NCBI RefSeq assembly: GCF_000960475.2
Contig: NZ_JZDQ02000047.1
Coordinates: forward strand, 1-46,669
DNA: 46,669 nucleotides
Source of the DNA: Nocardioides luteus
Lineage (GTDB): Bacteria > Actinomycetota > Actinomycetes > Propionibacteriales > Nocardioidaceae
Reading direction: 5' to 3'
Of this stretch, positions 31,700-40,704 are shown in pieces. The position numbers and the translations under genes are program-made. Position 1 is the first letter of the stretch; each line of letters starts with the position of its first letter. Under the pieces are notes generated by a model. That model did not search any database, was not told the origin of the DNA, and worked only from the letters and a program-made list of their open reading frames with translations.

Positions 31700-32598
31700 C
31701 GATCACCGTCCGCGCGGCCGCGAAGTTCAACCTGCACCTCGGCGTCGGGCCGGTCCGGGAGGACGGGTTCCACCCGCTGGCGACCGTCTACCACGCGATC
31801 GGGCTCTACGACGACGTCACGGTGAGCGAGGCCGGCCGGTGGGAGGTCGCGCTCACCGCGGAGGACCACATCGCGCTGGGTGAGGTCCCGACCGGCGACG
31901 ACAACATCGTCGTGCGGGCCGGCAGGCTGCTCACCGGCCACCACGGCATCGACCGGACGGCGAGGATCGAGATCCACAAGGGCATCCCGGTCGCCGGTGG
32001 CCTCGCCGGTGGCTCGGCCGACGCGGCCGCGACGCTCGTCGCCCTCGACCGGCTGTGGTCGCTGGAGACCTCCGACGAGGATCTGCTGGCTCTGGCCGGG
32101 CAGCTGGGCTCCGACGTACCGTTCGCGCTCATCGGCGCCACCGCCGTCGGTGGCGGCCGCGGCGAGATCGTCGAGCCGGTCGCCGACAACGGTGCCTGGT
32201 GGTGGGTCGCGGTCGGCAACGAGCAGGGCCTGTCGACGCCGTCGGTCTACCGCGCCTTCGACGAGCTCGCCGGCGCCGAGGTCTCCGATCCGCAGGTCCC
32301 CGAACGCCTGCTCATGGCGCTGGAGAAGGGCGACCCGGAGCTCCTGGCCGAGGCGCTCACCAACGACCTCCAGGCGCCGGCCCTCGAGCTGCGTCCCGAC
32401 CTCGCCCAGACCTTCGCCGACGGCGAGGAGGCCGGTGCGTTGGCCGTCCAGCTCTCCGGCTCGGGCCCGACCATCCTCATGCTCTGCCGCGACGCCGCCC
32501 ACGCCCGCGAGGTCGCCAGAGCGATGCAGGCCAGGGCCTACGACCGCGTCTGGACCGCCCCCGGCCCCGTCGCGGGCGCGCACGTGGTCAGCTACTGA
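31696..32598 (+). CDS. ispE: 4-diphosphocytidyl-2-C-methyl-D-erythritol kinase
   Basis: A 300-aa GHMP kinase of the MEP isoprenoid pathway. It phosphorylates CDP-methylerythritol to supply IPP and DMAPP for quinones, carotenoids and the polyprenyl carriers used by Pmt. Motifs are KFNLHLGVGPVREDGFHPL (substrate binding), the ATP loop PVAGGLAGGSADAAATL, and AVQLSGSGPTILML near the C-terminus. It is translationally coupled to rsmA. A repeat-rich hairpin region follows before the convergent IclR gene. Confidence 0.95.
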   Translation: MTITVRAAAKFNLHLGVGPVREDGFHPLATVYHAIGLYDDVTVSEAGRWEVALTAEDHIALGEVPTGDDNIVVRAGRLLTGHHGIDRTARIEIHKGIPVAGGLAGGSADAAATLVALDRLWSLETSDEDLLALAGQLGSDVPFALIGATAVGGGRGEIVEPVADNGAWWWVAVGNEQGLSTPSVYRAFDELAGAEVSDPQVPERLLMALEKGDPELLAEALTNDLQAPALELRPDLAQTFADGEEAGALAVQLSGSGPTILMLCRDAAHAREVARAMQARAYDRVWTAPGPVAGAHVVSY

Positions 32599-32605
32599 CC
32601 CACCT

Positions 32606-32700
32606 CGGCCAAGGCGTCAGCCCGGTCGGCCGAGACGTCAGTTGGATCGGCCGAGACGTCAGCGTGTGACGCCTCGGCCGACGTACGTGACGCCTCGGCG
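32606..32700. repeat. Five-copy CGGCCGAGRCGTCA repeat cluster between ispE and the IclR gene
   Basis: Three direct copies occur at 32606-32620 (CGGCCAAGGCGTCAG), 32627-32641 and 32648-32662 (CGGCCGAGACGTCAG), on an exact 21-bp period, followed by two inverted copies at 32667-32680 and 32688-32700 separated by ACGTACG. The third direct and first inverted copies form a 14-bp stem. The 95-bp stretch fills nearly the whole gap between the two convergent genes. Confidence 0.85.
32648..32680. terminator. Hairpin terminator between ispE and the IclR gene
   Basis: CGGCCGAGACGTCA pairs with TGACGCCTCGGCCG across a 5-nt loop with one mismatch. It is built from copies of the repeat described at 32606-32700. 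There is no T-tract. Confidence 0.55.
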
Positions 32701-32707
32701 AGGAGGG

Positions 32708-33520
32708 TTACGCGGCGCTGGAGACGACCTCGTCGGAGATCGCGGCGGCAGCGCGGCGCAGATGGCGGGTGATACTGGCGGCGTTGAACCCGGCGGCACT
32801 GCCGGAGACGGAGACGGCGGCGATGGCGCGGCCCTCCATCATGATCGGGACCGCGGCGCAGACGATGCCGAGCTGGGCCTCCTCACGATCGAAGGCGATG
32901 CGCTCGCTGTTGGCCCGGCGGAGCTCGGCGAGGAACTTCGCCGGGTCGCCGTGCGAGTGACGGGTGCGCCTGACCAGACCGGACTCGAGCACGGCCGCGA
33001 TGTGGTTGCGGTCGCTGAACGAGAGGATCGCCTTGCCGAGGGCGGAGCAGGCGGCGGGCGCTCGCCCACCGACGTACGTGTCAGGCTGGATGCCGCCGCG
33101 GCCGGCGATCTTCTCCAGGATGACGATGTCGGTGCCCTCGAGGATGGCGAGGTGGACGGTCTTGCCGGTCGCTACGTAGAGCTCGGCCAGGTGTGGCATC
33201 GCGGTCTCCCGGATGCCCTGCGGCCGGCAGATCTGCACCGCGTTGCCGAGCTCGAACAGTCGACGGCCGAGCACGTAGTGGCGCCCGGTGCGCTCCACGT
33301 ACCCGCTCTGCTCGAGGTGACGCAGGAGGCGGAAGGCGGTCGACTTGGGTAGGCCCGCGGTGCGCGCGATCTCGCTGACACCGAGCTTGGGGCCGGCTCC
33401 GAGAAATGCCTCCAGGATCTGGAGGGCCTTCGTCGCAGACGGGGTCGCCGAGGAGGTCGTCCTCGGGGCGCCTTCATGGTCGTGCTGACTAGCCAGGGTG
33501 GGGATAGCAGAGACGCTCAT
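32708..33520 (-). CDS. IclR family transcriptional regulator
   Basis: A 270-aa regulator with an N-terminal winged helix (KALQILEAFLGAG, then VSEIARTAGLPKSTAFRLLRHLEQSGYVER) and a C-terminal IclR effector domain (about residues 95-265; TGKTVHLAILEGTDIVILEKI, ACSALGKAILSF). Family members control catabolic genes for aromatics, acetate or sugars and bind small organic acids. An unusual Ser/Thr-rich tail of 25 residues precedes the DNA-binding domain. The ATG has AAAGGAG 8 nt upstream. No catabolic operon adjoins it; the acetoacetate operon is 13 kb away. Targets unknown. Confidence 0.9.
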   Translation of the reverse strand: MSVSAIPTLASQHDHEGAPRTTSSATPSATKALQILEAFLGAGPKLGVSEIARTAGLPKSTAFRLLRHLEQSGYVERTGRHYVLGRRLFELGNAVQICRPQGIRETAMPHLAELYVATGKTVHLAILEGTDIVILEKIAGRGGIQPDTYVGGRAPAACSALGKAILSFSDRNHIAAVLESGLVRRTRHSHGDPAKFLAELRRANSERIAFDREEAQLGIVCAAVPIMMEGRAIAAVSVSGSAAGFNAASITRHLRRAAAAISDEVVSSAA

Positions 33521-33740
33521 GGGGGATCTCCTTTACTGAGACGGAGGCACACCACGATGGGGGGATCTGGTGGCACCGACTCTCTGTGACAGCAGTCACT
33601 GTAACGATCGTTCCGGAGGTTGTGGTGGAAATGTTGGATAAATCTCATTCCTGACCTGCGGAAATAGATGACACGGCATGCATTTCGATGCGTTTTCGAC
33701 CGTTAGCGTCGTAGATCGACTGTAGGTCTACGGTAGTAGG

Positions 33741-35003
33741 TCAGTGGCTGATCTGTGTATGAAATGGCGTCGCCGTGACCAATTTCGCCAGCAGATCCGA
33801 GGTCGTGGCCGGCGGCATGTCGGCGCTGTCGAGCGCCTCGGCGAAGAGAAGTCCGTCTGCGATCACGAGCAGCAGCGCCGCCATCTCGTCGGCATGATCC
33901 CGGCCGGCCTCGCCGAGAGCACCGCGGAACCAGCCTGCGAACTCGTCGCGCGAGCGGCGGCGTACGGCAAGGAACCGGTCTCGGCCGGGAAGCGGCTCGG
34001 GCCGCTTGGGGAGCACCAGCATGAGGCCGATCCGCAGGAACGGGGGCAGCCGTCGCAGGCTGGCGACAAGCGGGGTCAGCATCAGCGGAAGCTCGGTGGC
34101 GCAGTCAGCGGCCGCAGTCGGCGGATGCCACGAGGACTGCGCGCTGCTCCAGGCGCGGTAGGAGTCGTCCACTGCGGCCGAGAACAGGTCGTCCTTGTTC
34201 GTGAAGTGCCAGTAGACCGAGGAGGCCGGTAGGCCTGCCGCGGCGCAGATCCGGCTGATCGAGGCGCCCTCGTAGCCGCTCTCCGCGGCGACCTCCAGCG
34301 CTGCTGCGACGAGCTTCTCGCGGCTGCTGCTGGCGCCCTCGTACGTCACGGGCGGCAGCTCCACGGCCTCCGGGACGGCGGCCGGGTCCAGCTTCCGGAG
34401 GCGGTCCGCGACCGCGGCCAGTCCGTCGGCGAGCCGTTGCCGGAGCGGGTCCAGGTCGGCGTACGCCTCGGTCTGGACATGGATGAAGAGACCGTCGTGC
34501 GCGGCGAGGGTCAGCCGCGCGAGGGTCTCGATGTGGGCCGGCGGAAGGTCGACCGCCTCCGACCACCACAGCGCGAAGCCGGCCAGCGTCTGGGTGCGGA
34601 TCCGGAGGAAGCGCTCCCGGGGGCCGTCGCCGACCGTCGGCCCGGACTCGAGCGCGAGCATCAGGCCCATCCGCCACCAGTCGGCCTTGGCGCCGTGCGT
34701 GTCGGAGGTGGTACGCCGCAGGTTGGTCAGCAGCTCGTCGCGCAGGTCGCCGCCGGACGGAGTCGGATCCCACCGCGGGGCGATCCGGTTCCAGCGGGCG
34801 TAGCCGTGCTCGAGCGCTTCGGCGAGAAGCTGGTCCTTGCTGGAGAAGTGCCAGTAGAGCGAGGACGGGGGGAGGCCGGTCGCGCGGCGGACGAGCGCCA
34901 TCGTGGTGCCGACATAGCCGCGCTCGGCGGCGAGCCGGAGCGCTGCTTCGAGGATCATCTGACGCGAGCCGTGGGTGTGCTCGCGGAGCGTCTTCTCGAC
35001 CAT
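33741..35003 (-). CDS. Tandem (double) TetR family regulator
   Basis: A 420-aa protein made of two complete TetR units in one chain; normal TetR proteins are about 200 aa. The first DNA-binding domain (13-60) reads SRQMILEAALRLAAERGY with GLPPSSLYWHFSSKDQL. The second (227-274) reads SREKLVAAALEVAAESGY with GLPASSVYWHFTNKDDL. Each is followed by a helical ligand domain, so it should fold like a covalent TetR dimer. ATG 35003 is chosen because a TAGACT -10 box lies 7 nt upstream and the longer frame begins with a Pro/Arg-rich stretch that overlaps the promoter. It is divergent from the ABC-F gene across 107 bp. Ligand and operator are unknown. Confidence 0.9.
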   Translation of the reverse strand: MVEKTLREHTHGSRQMILEAALRLAAERGYVGTTMALVRRATGLPPSSLYWHFSSKDQLLAEALEHGYARWNRIAPRWDPTPSGGDLRDELLTNLRRTTSDTHGAKADWWRMGLMLALESGPTVGDGPRERFLRIRTQTLAGFALWWSEAVDLPPAHIETLARLTLAAHDGLFIHVQTEAYADLDPLRQRLADGLAAVADRLRKLDPAAVPEAVELPPVTYEGASSSREKLVAAALEVAAESGYEGASISRICAAAGLPASSVYWHFTNKDDLFSAAVDDSYRAWSSAQSSWHPPTAAADCATELPLMLTPLVASLRRLPPFLRIGLMLVLPKRPEPLPGRDRFLAVRRRSRDEFAGWFRGALGEAGRDHADEMAALLLVIADGLLFAEALDSADMPPATTSDLLAKLVTATPFHTQISH

Positions 35004-35010
35004 TGCATGG

Positions 35011-35016
35011 AGTCTA
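35011..35016 (-). promoter_or_regulatory. Leaderless -10 box (TAGACT) of the double tetR gene
   Basis: On the minus strand TAGACT ends 7 nt before the ATG at 35003. No Shine-Dalgarno sequence is visible. Confidence 0.55.
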
Positions 35017-35110
35017 GGCAGGTCAGGGGCACGTTGTCCGCCCGGCGTGCCACTGGGTGGCCGCCGCGATGGTGGCCGCCTCACCGCCCTCGGGGACAAT
35101 GGGAGGCGAT

Positions 35111-36904
<1,794 letters not shown>

Positions 36905-36941
36905 CTGGTTCCCGAGCCGGGGGCACTCGGCTCTGAGCTGG

Positions 36942-37430
36942 TCAGGACGAGAACGGGACCAACAGCCGGCGCAGCAGGTCGGTCAGTTGGCTCTGCTGAT
37001 CGCCGGAGAGGCCGTCGAGGAACTCGCGCTCGGCGGCGAGCAGTGCTTCGAAGGCGCTGTCGACGGTCGCCTTGCCGTCGGGGGTGAGCCGGACGAGGAC
37101 ACCTCGGCGGTCCGCCGGGTCGGGGAGACGCTCGACCAGGCCGCGCGAGGCGAGCCGGTCGACGCGGTTGGTCATGGTGCCGCTGGTCACCAGGGTCTCG
37201 CGCAGGAGGCGGCCGGGGGAGAGCTCGTAGGGGTCGCCCGCGCGTCGCAGCGCGGCGAGCACGTCGAACTCCCAGGACTCGATCCCGGATCCCGAGAACG
37301 CGTCGCGCCGAGCGAGGTCGAGGTGACGCGAGAGGCGGGAGAGTCGCGAGAAGATCTCGACGGGGCCCAGGTCCAGGTCGGGCCGCTCGTGTGCCCAAGC
37401 CTCGCTCAGGTCGTCGACTTCATCTCGCAT
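36942..37430 (-). CDS. tamR: TamR-like MarR/UrtR family regulator
   Basis: A 162-aa MarR protein with the N-terminal extra helix of the urate-responsive (UrtR) subgroup (DLSEAWAHERPDLDL GPVEIF, then RLSRLSRHLD) before the winged helix (LLRETLVTSGTMTNRVDRLA and the wing DPADRRGVLVRLT). It is divergent from a trans-aconitate methyltransferase gene, exactly the arrangement of Streptomyces TamR, which is known to release DNA on binding aconitate or citrate. Two palindromes in the gap (37466-37479 and 37504-37517) suit it. The start at 37430 is fixed by a TACGCT -10 box 6 nt upstream; an in-frame TTG at 37448 is less likely. Confidence 0.85.
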   Translation of the reverse strand: MRDEVDDLSEAWAHERPDLDLGPVEIFSRLSRLSRHLDLARRDAFSGSGIESWEFDVLAALRRAGDPYELSPGRLLRETLVTSGTMTNRVDRLASRGLVERLPDPADRRGVLVRLTPDGKATVDSAFEALLAAEREFLDGLSGDQQSQLTDLLRRLLVPFSS

Positions 37431-37436
37431 GACGTG

Positions 37437-37442
37437 AGCGTA
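37437..37442 (-). promoter_or_regulatory. Leaderless -10 box (TACGCT) of tamR
   Basis: On the minus strand TACGCT ends 6 nt before the ATG at 37430. The nearest TamR-type palindrome begins 23 bp upstream, near the -35 region. Confidence 0.5.
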
Positions 37443-37465
37443 GCCCAAGTTCGCCTCATCGAGAA

Positions 37466-37479
37466 TCTTGACATCGAGA
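37466..37479. promoter_or_regulatory. TamR-type operator, copy 1
   Basis: TCTTGACATCGAGA matches the second copy (37504-37517) except for one base, giving an inverted repeat TCTTGA-CA-TCGAGA with one mismatch. It contains TTGACA, so it may overlap a -35 element. Confidence 0.6.
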
Positions 37480-37503
37480 CAAGTCGGGAGGACGATCGGA
37501 ATA

Positions 37504-37517
37504 TCTTGACATCAAGA
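37504..37517. promoter_or_regulatory. TamR-type operator, copy 2
   Basis: TCTTGACATCAAGA is a perfect 6-2-6 inverted repeat 21 bp before the tam start, overlapping the region of its promoter. The two copies are 38 bp apart, so a regulator bound at both could shut off both divergent genes. Confidence 0.7.
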
Positions 37518-37538
37518 GAAATCGAGAGGACGTACGCC

Positions 37539-38336
37539 ATGACCGCATGGGATCCCGAGCGCTATCTGACCTACTCCGACGAGCGCGGCCGACCGTTCGT
37601 CGATCTCCTTCGCCGGGTCGATGCGGATCGGCCGAGGACCGTGGTCGACCTGGGCTGCGGGCCGGGCAACCTGACCGCACTCGCTGCCGGCCGCTGGCCG
37701 GAGGCCCGGGTCATCGGCCTGGACTCCAGTGCGCCGATGATCGACAAGGCGCGTGCGAGCATCGACGGCGTCGACTTCGCGGTGGCCGATCTTCGCGACT
37801 GGGCCGACTCGGCGGCGCCGGGGTCCGTCGACGTACTCCTCTCCAATGCCACCCTCCAGTGGGTTCCCGGTCACCTGGATCTGCTGCCGACCCTGGCTCG
37901 TGCGGTGAGCGACGACGGCTGGTTCGCCTTCCAGGTTCCGGGCAACTTCGACGAGCCCAGCCACCGGCTCCGCGAGGAGCTGGCGGCTGAGGAGCCGTAC
38001 GCCGCGCACACCCGCCACCTCGAGGCTCCCGGGTCGCATGACCCGGCCGACTACTACGACGTGCTGGTGGGAGAGGGGTTCGCGGTCGACGCCTGGGAGA
38101 CGACGTACCTCCACGTGCTGACCGGTGAGGACCCGGTCTTCACCTGGATCTCCGGGACGAGCCTGCGCCCCACCGCTGCCGCGCTGGAGAAGGCCGGGCT
38201 CTTCGAGCCGTTCGCCGAGGAGCTCAAGAACCGTCTGGCACGGGCCTATCCCGTACGAAACGATTCGGTAGGGAACAGTTTCGTCCTGCTCCCGTTCCGC
38301 CGAGTCTTCGTCGTCGCCCACAGGCTGGGGGCGTGA
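37539..38336 (+). CDS. tam: Trans-aconitate 2-methyltransferase
   Basis: A 265-aa SAM-dependent methyltransferase that methylates trans-aconitate, a by-product that inhibits aconitase. Motifs are the start WDPERYLTYSDERGRPFVDLL, the SAM motif VVDLGCGPGNLTALAAGRW (about 37-55), IGLDSSAPMIDKAR and LLSNATLQWVPGH, all characteristic of Tam. The start has GAGAGGA 8 nt upstream. It is divergent from the TamR-like regulator across 108 bp containing two operators. A VOC protein gene is coupled at its 3' end, which is not part of the classic tam locus. Confidence 0.92.
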   Translation: MTAWDPERYLTYSDERGRPFVDLLRRVDADRPRTVVDLGCGPGNLTALAAGRWPEARVIGLDSSAPMIDKARASIDGVDFAVADLRDWADSAAPGSVDVLLSNATLQWVPGHLDLLPTLARAVSDDGWFAFQVPGNFDEPSHRLREELAAEEPYAAHTRHLEAPGSHDPADYYDVLVGEGFAVDAWETTYLHVLTGEDPVFTWISGTSLRPTAAALEKAGLFEPFAEELKNRLARAYPVRNDSVGNSFVLLPFRRVFVVAHRLGA

Positions 38337-38713
38337 TGCGCATCCACCACGTACAGGTCGGTATGCGCGCCGACCACGAGGACGAGGCCCGGACCTTCTA
38401 TGCCGACGGGCTCGGGCTGAGCGAGGTGCCGAAGCCGGCAGAGCTGGCCAAGCGCGGCGGCGCCTGGTTCCGTTCGCCAGGCGGTGCGGAGATCCATCTC
38501 GGTGTCGAGGATCCGCATCGACCCCAGGCCAAGGCTCATCCCGCTCTGGCGGTCGAGACCGAGGCAGACCTGGAGGCCACGGGGGCACGGCTCACGCGGC
38601 TCGGCTTCGACGTGGATTGGAGCCAGCGTCACAACGCCGACGGGTTCCAGCGCTTCCATGTCCGGGATCCGTTCGGGAACCGCGTCGAGATCGTGTGGCC
38701 AACCGCCGACTAG
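38333..38713 (+). CDS. VOC (glyoxalase/bleomycin resistance fold) protein
   Basis: A 126-aa vicinal oxygen chelate protein. It contains MRIHHVQVGM (first metal-side strand), EARTFYADGLGLSEV, IHLGVEDPHRPQ and DPFGNRVEIVWP, whose last Glu is a family metal ligand. Many such proteins are isomerases, dioxygenases or drug-binding proteins; function here is unknown. The GTG start (38333) overlaps the tam stop codon by 4 bp; ATG 38336 is also possible. Translation coupling with tam suggests a role in the same metabolite response (inference). Confidence 0.85.
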   Translation: MMRIHHVQVGMRADHEDEARTFYADGLGLSEVPKPAELAKRGGAWFRSPGGAEIHLGVEDPHRPQAKAHPALAVETEADLEATGARLTRLGFDVDWSQRHNADGFQRFHVRDPFGNRVEIVWPTAD

Positions 38714-38791
38714 CACGAACCTCTGGTCCATGTAGGCGAAAACGGGAATCAAGCAAAAAAGAACCGTAACGCCAACTGGTCTGGACCGTTG

Positions 38792-38803
38792 TCCCCCGGG
38801 GGA
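38792..38803. promoter_or_regulatory. Candidate CsoR-family operator (C5G5 palindrome)
   Basis: TCCCCCGGGGGA, with flanking TTG on the left and a near-matching TACAA on the right, lies about 22 bp before the first possible start of the CsoR-like gene. Operators of this family are G/C tracts flanked by AT pairs. A lower-GC, A-rich tract (38747-38768) precedes it. Confidence 0.5.
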
Positions 38804-38813
38804 TACAACAACG

Positions 38814-39131
38814 ATGCCAGGAACGATGCCAGAAACGATGGAAGGCAAGACTTTGACTGACGACGTGACCGTCCCCCAGCCTCGGGACGCGGAGACGACG
38901 AGCGTGGTCAATCGGGTCCGCCGGGCTCAGGGCCAGCTCGGTGGAGTGCTCCGCATGATCGAAGACGGCCGGGAGCTCGCCGATGTGGTCGGCCAGCTCA
39001 AGGCAGTGACTCGCGCCCTCGACAAGGCAGCTTTCGCTCTGCTCTCCAACGAGCTGCGCCGCGCGCACGCCGAAGGAGACCGCCCGGAGCAGATCGAGGA
39101 GCTCGAGAAGGTCTTCCTCTCCCTCTCCTGA
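38814..39131 (+). CDS. CsoR/RcnR family repressor without cysteine
   Basis: A 105-aa all-helical DUF156 protein. The core aligns with CsoR: VVNRVRRAQGQLGGVLRMIED, then LKAVTRALDKAAFALLSNELRRA. Copper CsoR uses Cys-His-Cys and related sensors use Cys or His at these spots. Here the first Cys position is Leu/Ala (GRELADVV), the His is Glu or Asn (SNELRRA), and the protein has no Cys at all. It therefore cannot sense Cu(I) or sulfur species in the usual way. Two candidate operators lie nearby (38792-38803 and 39154-39173). The start is uncertain: ATG 38814 or 38826, or TTG 38853 with GGAAGG upstream. Confidence 0.82.
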   Translation: MPGTMPETMEGKTLTDDVTVPQPRDAETTSVVNRVRRAQGQLGGVLRMIEDGRELADVVGQLKAVTRALDKAAFALLSNELRRAHAEGDRPEQIEELEKVFLSLS

Positions 39132-39153
39132 TCTCGGGCCAGGAGAGGGGAGG

Positions 39154-39173
39154 AGGTTACCCTCGGGTAACCT
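39154..39173. promoter_or_regulatory. Perfect 20-nt inverted repeat before the DUF4442 gene (candidate CsoR-type operator)
   Basis: AGGTTACCC-TC-GGGTAACCT has 9-bp perfect arms and ends 7 nt before the ATG at 39181. The core TTACCCTCGGGTAA matches the TACCC/GGGTA pattern of CsoR-family sites. It contains TAACCT, a fitting -10 box at N7. Confidence 0.6.
39168..39173 (+). promoter_or_regulatory. Leaderless -10 box (TAACCT) of the DUF4442 gene
   Basis: TAACCT ends 7 nt before the ATG at 39181 and is the right edge of the inverted repeat, so a bound repressor would block it. Confidence 0.5.
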
Positions 39174-39180
39174 GACTGCC

Positions 39181-39648
39181 ATGAGCCAGCTCTATGACCT
39201 CTGGAAGTCCTTCAACCGCGTTCCGGTTGTCGGCAAGCGAGCATTCTCGGTCGCGTTCGCGAAGAAGGCGCCCTACTTCGGGTCCATCCACCCGCTGGTC
39301 AACCAGCTGCGGCCCAACTATGCCGAGGTCATCGTGCCCAACCGCAGGGGCAACCACAACCACATCGGGACCGTTCACGCCATCGCACTGTGCAACGGTC
39401 TCGAGATGGCCATGGGTGCCCTTGCGGAGGTCACCATCCCGCGTGACAAGCGCTGGATCCCCAAGGGGATGACCGTCTCCTACACCGCCAAGGCCTCCAC
39501 CGACATCACCTGCATCGCGGAGACCGACCAGGAGCAGTGGGACACCGCCGACGGCGACCTCGCGGTGCGCGTCAAGGGCATCCGTGAGGACGGCACCGTG
39601 GCCATCGAGGGCCAGATCAACCTCTGGGTGACCCCGAAGAAGAAGTAA
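39181..39648 (+). CDS. DUF4442 (hotdog-fold, thioesterase-like) protein
   Basis: A 155-aa protein of the DUF4442 hotdog family, related to PaaI-type acyl-CoA thioesterases. It shows a conserved middle motif NHIGTVHAIALCNGLEMAMGAL and strand pattern WIPKGMTVSYTAKASTDITC. Substrate and activity are not known for the family; fatty acyl or phenylacetyl thioesters are guesses. It lies 49 bp after the CsoR-like gene with an inverted repeat in between, so it may be that repressor's target. The gene ends in a strong bidirectional terminator shared with gluD. Confidence 0.82.
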   Translation: MSQLYDLWKSFNRVPVVGKRAFSVAFAKKAPYFGSIHPLVNQLRPNYAEVIVPNRRGNHNHIGTVHAIALCNGLEMAMGALAEVTIPRDKRWIPKGMTVSYTAKASTDITCIAETDQEQWDTADGDLAVRVKGIREDGTVAIEGQINLWVTPKKK

Positions 39649-39662
39649 GAGGCTGTACGCAA

Positions 39663-39693
39663 CGGCCCGCTGCCTCATTGAGGCAGCGGGCCG
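39663..39693. terminator. Bidirectional terminator between DUF4442 and the glu operon
   Basis: Fifteen-bp arms beginning CGGCCCGCTGCCTCA pair across a single T. It is followed by a short T-containing run and lies between two convergent stop codons. Confidence 0.85.
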
Positions 39694-39713
39694 CTGTCGT
39701 CTAGCCGTGTTGC

Positions 39714-40625
39714 CTAAAGGCCGCTGCCCATGGTGCCGCCAGTGGCATTGCCCTTCTGGACGAGCTCGGCCTCGGCTGCGACCGGGTCGACGGCGCCTGC
39801 CCGACCGACCGGTGCCGCGGTGTGTCCGACCCGTCGCGTACGGGCCTCGACGAAGTTCGCCACGAGCCCGAGGATCGTGTTGAGCGCGATGTAGATCAGC
39901 GCCACGACGATCGCGGCCGGGATCAGGTTGTCGAAGTTGCCGTCGATCTTGGGGATCTGGTTGAGCAGCTCGCTGTAGGCGAGGATGAAGCCGAGCGCGG
40001 TGTCCTTGAGCAGCACCACGAGCTGGGCGATGATCGCCGGCAGCATCGAGCGCACAGCCTGCGGCAGCAGGATCGTACGCATCACCTGCCCGGGCGAGAG
40101 CCCGATCGCGACGCCGGCCTCGGCCTGGCCCTTCGGCAGGGCGCCGACGCCTGCTCGGATGACCTCGGCGAGCACCGAGCCGTTGTAGAGCATCAGCCCG
40201 AGGACCACTGCCCAGAAGACGTTGGTCTCGAGCCCGAGGGGCTGCTGCATGAAGTAGATGAACATCATCAGCAGCAGCATCGGGATCGACCGGAAGAACT
40301 CCACGACCACGGCGCTGGGGATGCTGATGAACCGGCTCTGCGAGAGGCGGCCGACCGCGAAGACGAACCCGAAGGCCAGAGCGAGCACCGCCCCGACCGC
40401 GAAGGCGCTCAGCGTGCCCTTGAGACCGGGAATCAGGAAGTTCTCCCAGGTCTCGGACTTCAAGAACGGCGTCCACTTGTCGGCTTCCCACTGACCGGTC
40501 GCATCGAACTTCGAGTAGACGATCCAGGCGACCCAGGCCAGAACCGCGAGGGCGATAGCCGAGTAGACCCAGTTGAGCGCCTTGCCGCGCGGGCCGGGGG
40601 CGTCGTACAGAACTGAGGCACTCAT
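39714..40625 (-). CDS. gluD: Glutamate-type ABC importer permease (GluD-like)
   Basis: A 303-aa membrane subunit of a polar amino acid importer, last gene of the operon. It has five or six helices, with the EAA-type loop VIRAGVGALPKGQAEAGVAIGLSPGQVM that docks on the ATPase. The C-terminal cytoplasmic tail (about 45 residues, rich in Ala, Glu, Gly) is longer than in GluC. ATG 40625 is used because GGAGG lies 8 nt upstream. It pairs with GluC to form the membrane channel. The 79-bp gap from gluC holds short GCTCGCTGACGCTCGCT direct repeats. Confidence 0.9.
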   Translation of the reverse strand: MSASVLYDAPGPRGKALNWVYSAIALAVLAWVAWIVYSKFDATGQWEADKWTPFLKSETWENFLIPGLKGTLSAFAVGAVLALAFGFVFAVGRLSQSRFISIPSAVVVEFFRSIPMLLLMMFIYFMQQPLGLETNVFWAVVLGLMLYNGSVLAEVIRAGVGALPKGQAEAGVAIGLSPGQVMRTILLPQAVRSMLPAIIAQLVVLLKDTALGFILAYSELLNQIPKIDGNFDNLIPAAIVVALIYIALNTILGLVANFVEARTRRVGHTAAPVGRAGAVDPVAAEAELVQKGNATGGTMGSGL

Positions 40626-40704
40626 GCCGCCACCTCCGTAGCGCAGGCGCAACCATACGGACGCGGCGGCCTGATGTCTGTTGTCGCTCGCTGACGCTCG
40701 CTCA

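Noticed and set aside
32606..32700. A CRISPR array
   Set aside because: Only three direct copies of a 15-nt word with 6-nt gaps, plus inverted copies; the spacing is far too short and no cas genes are present.
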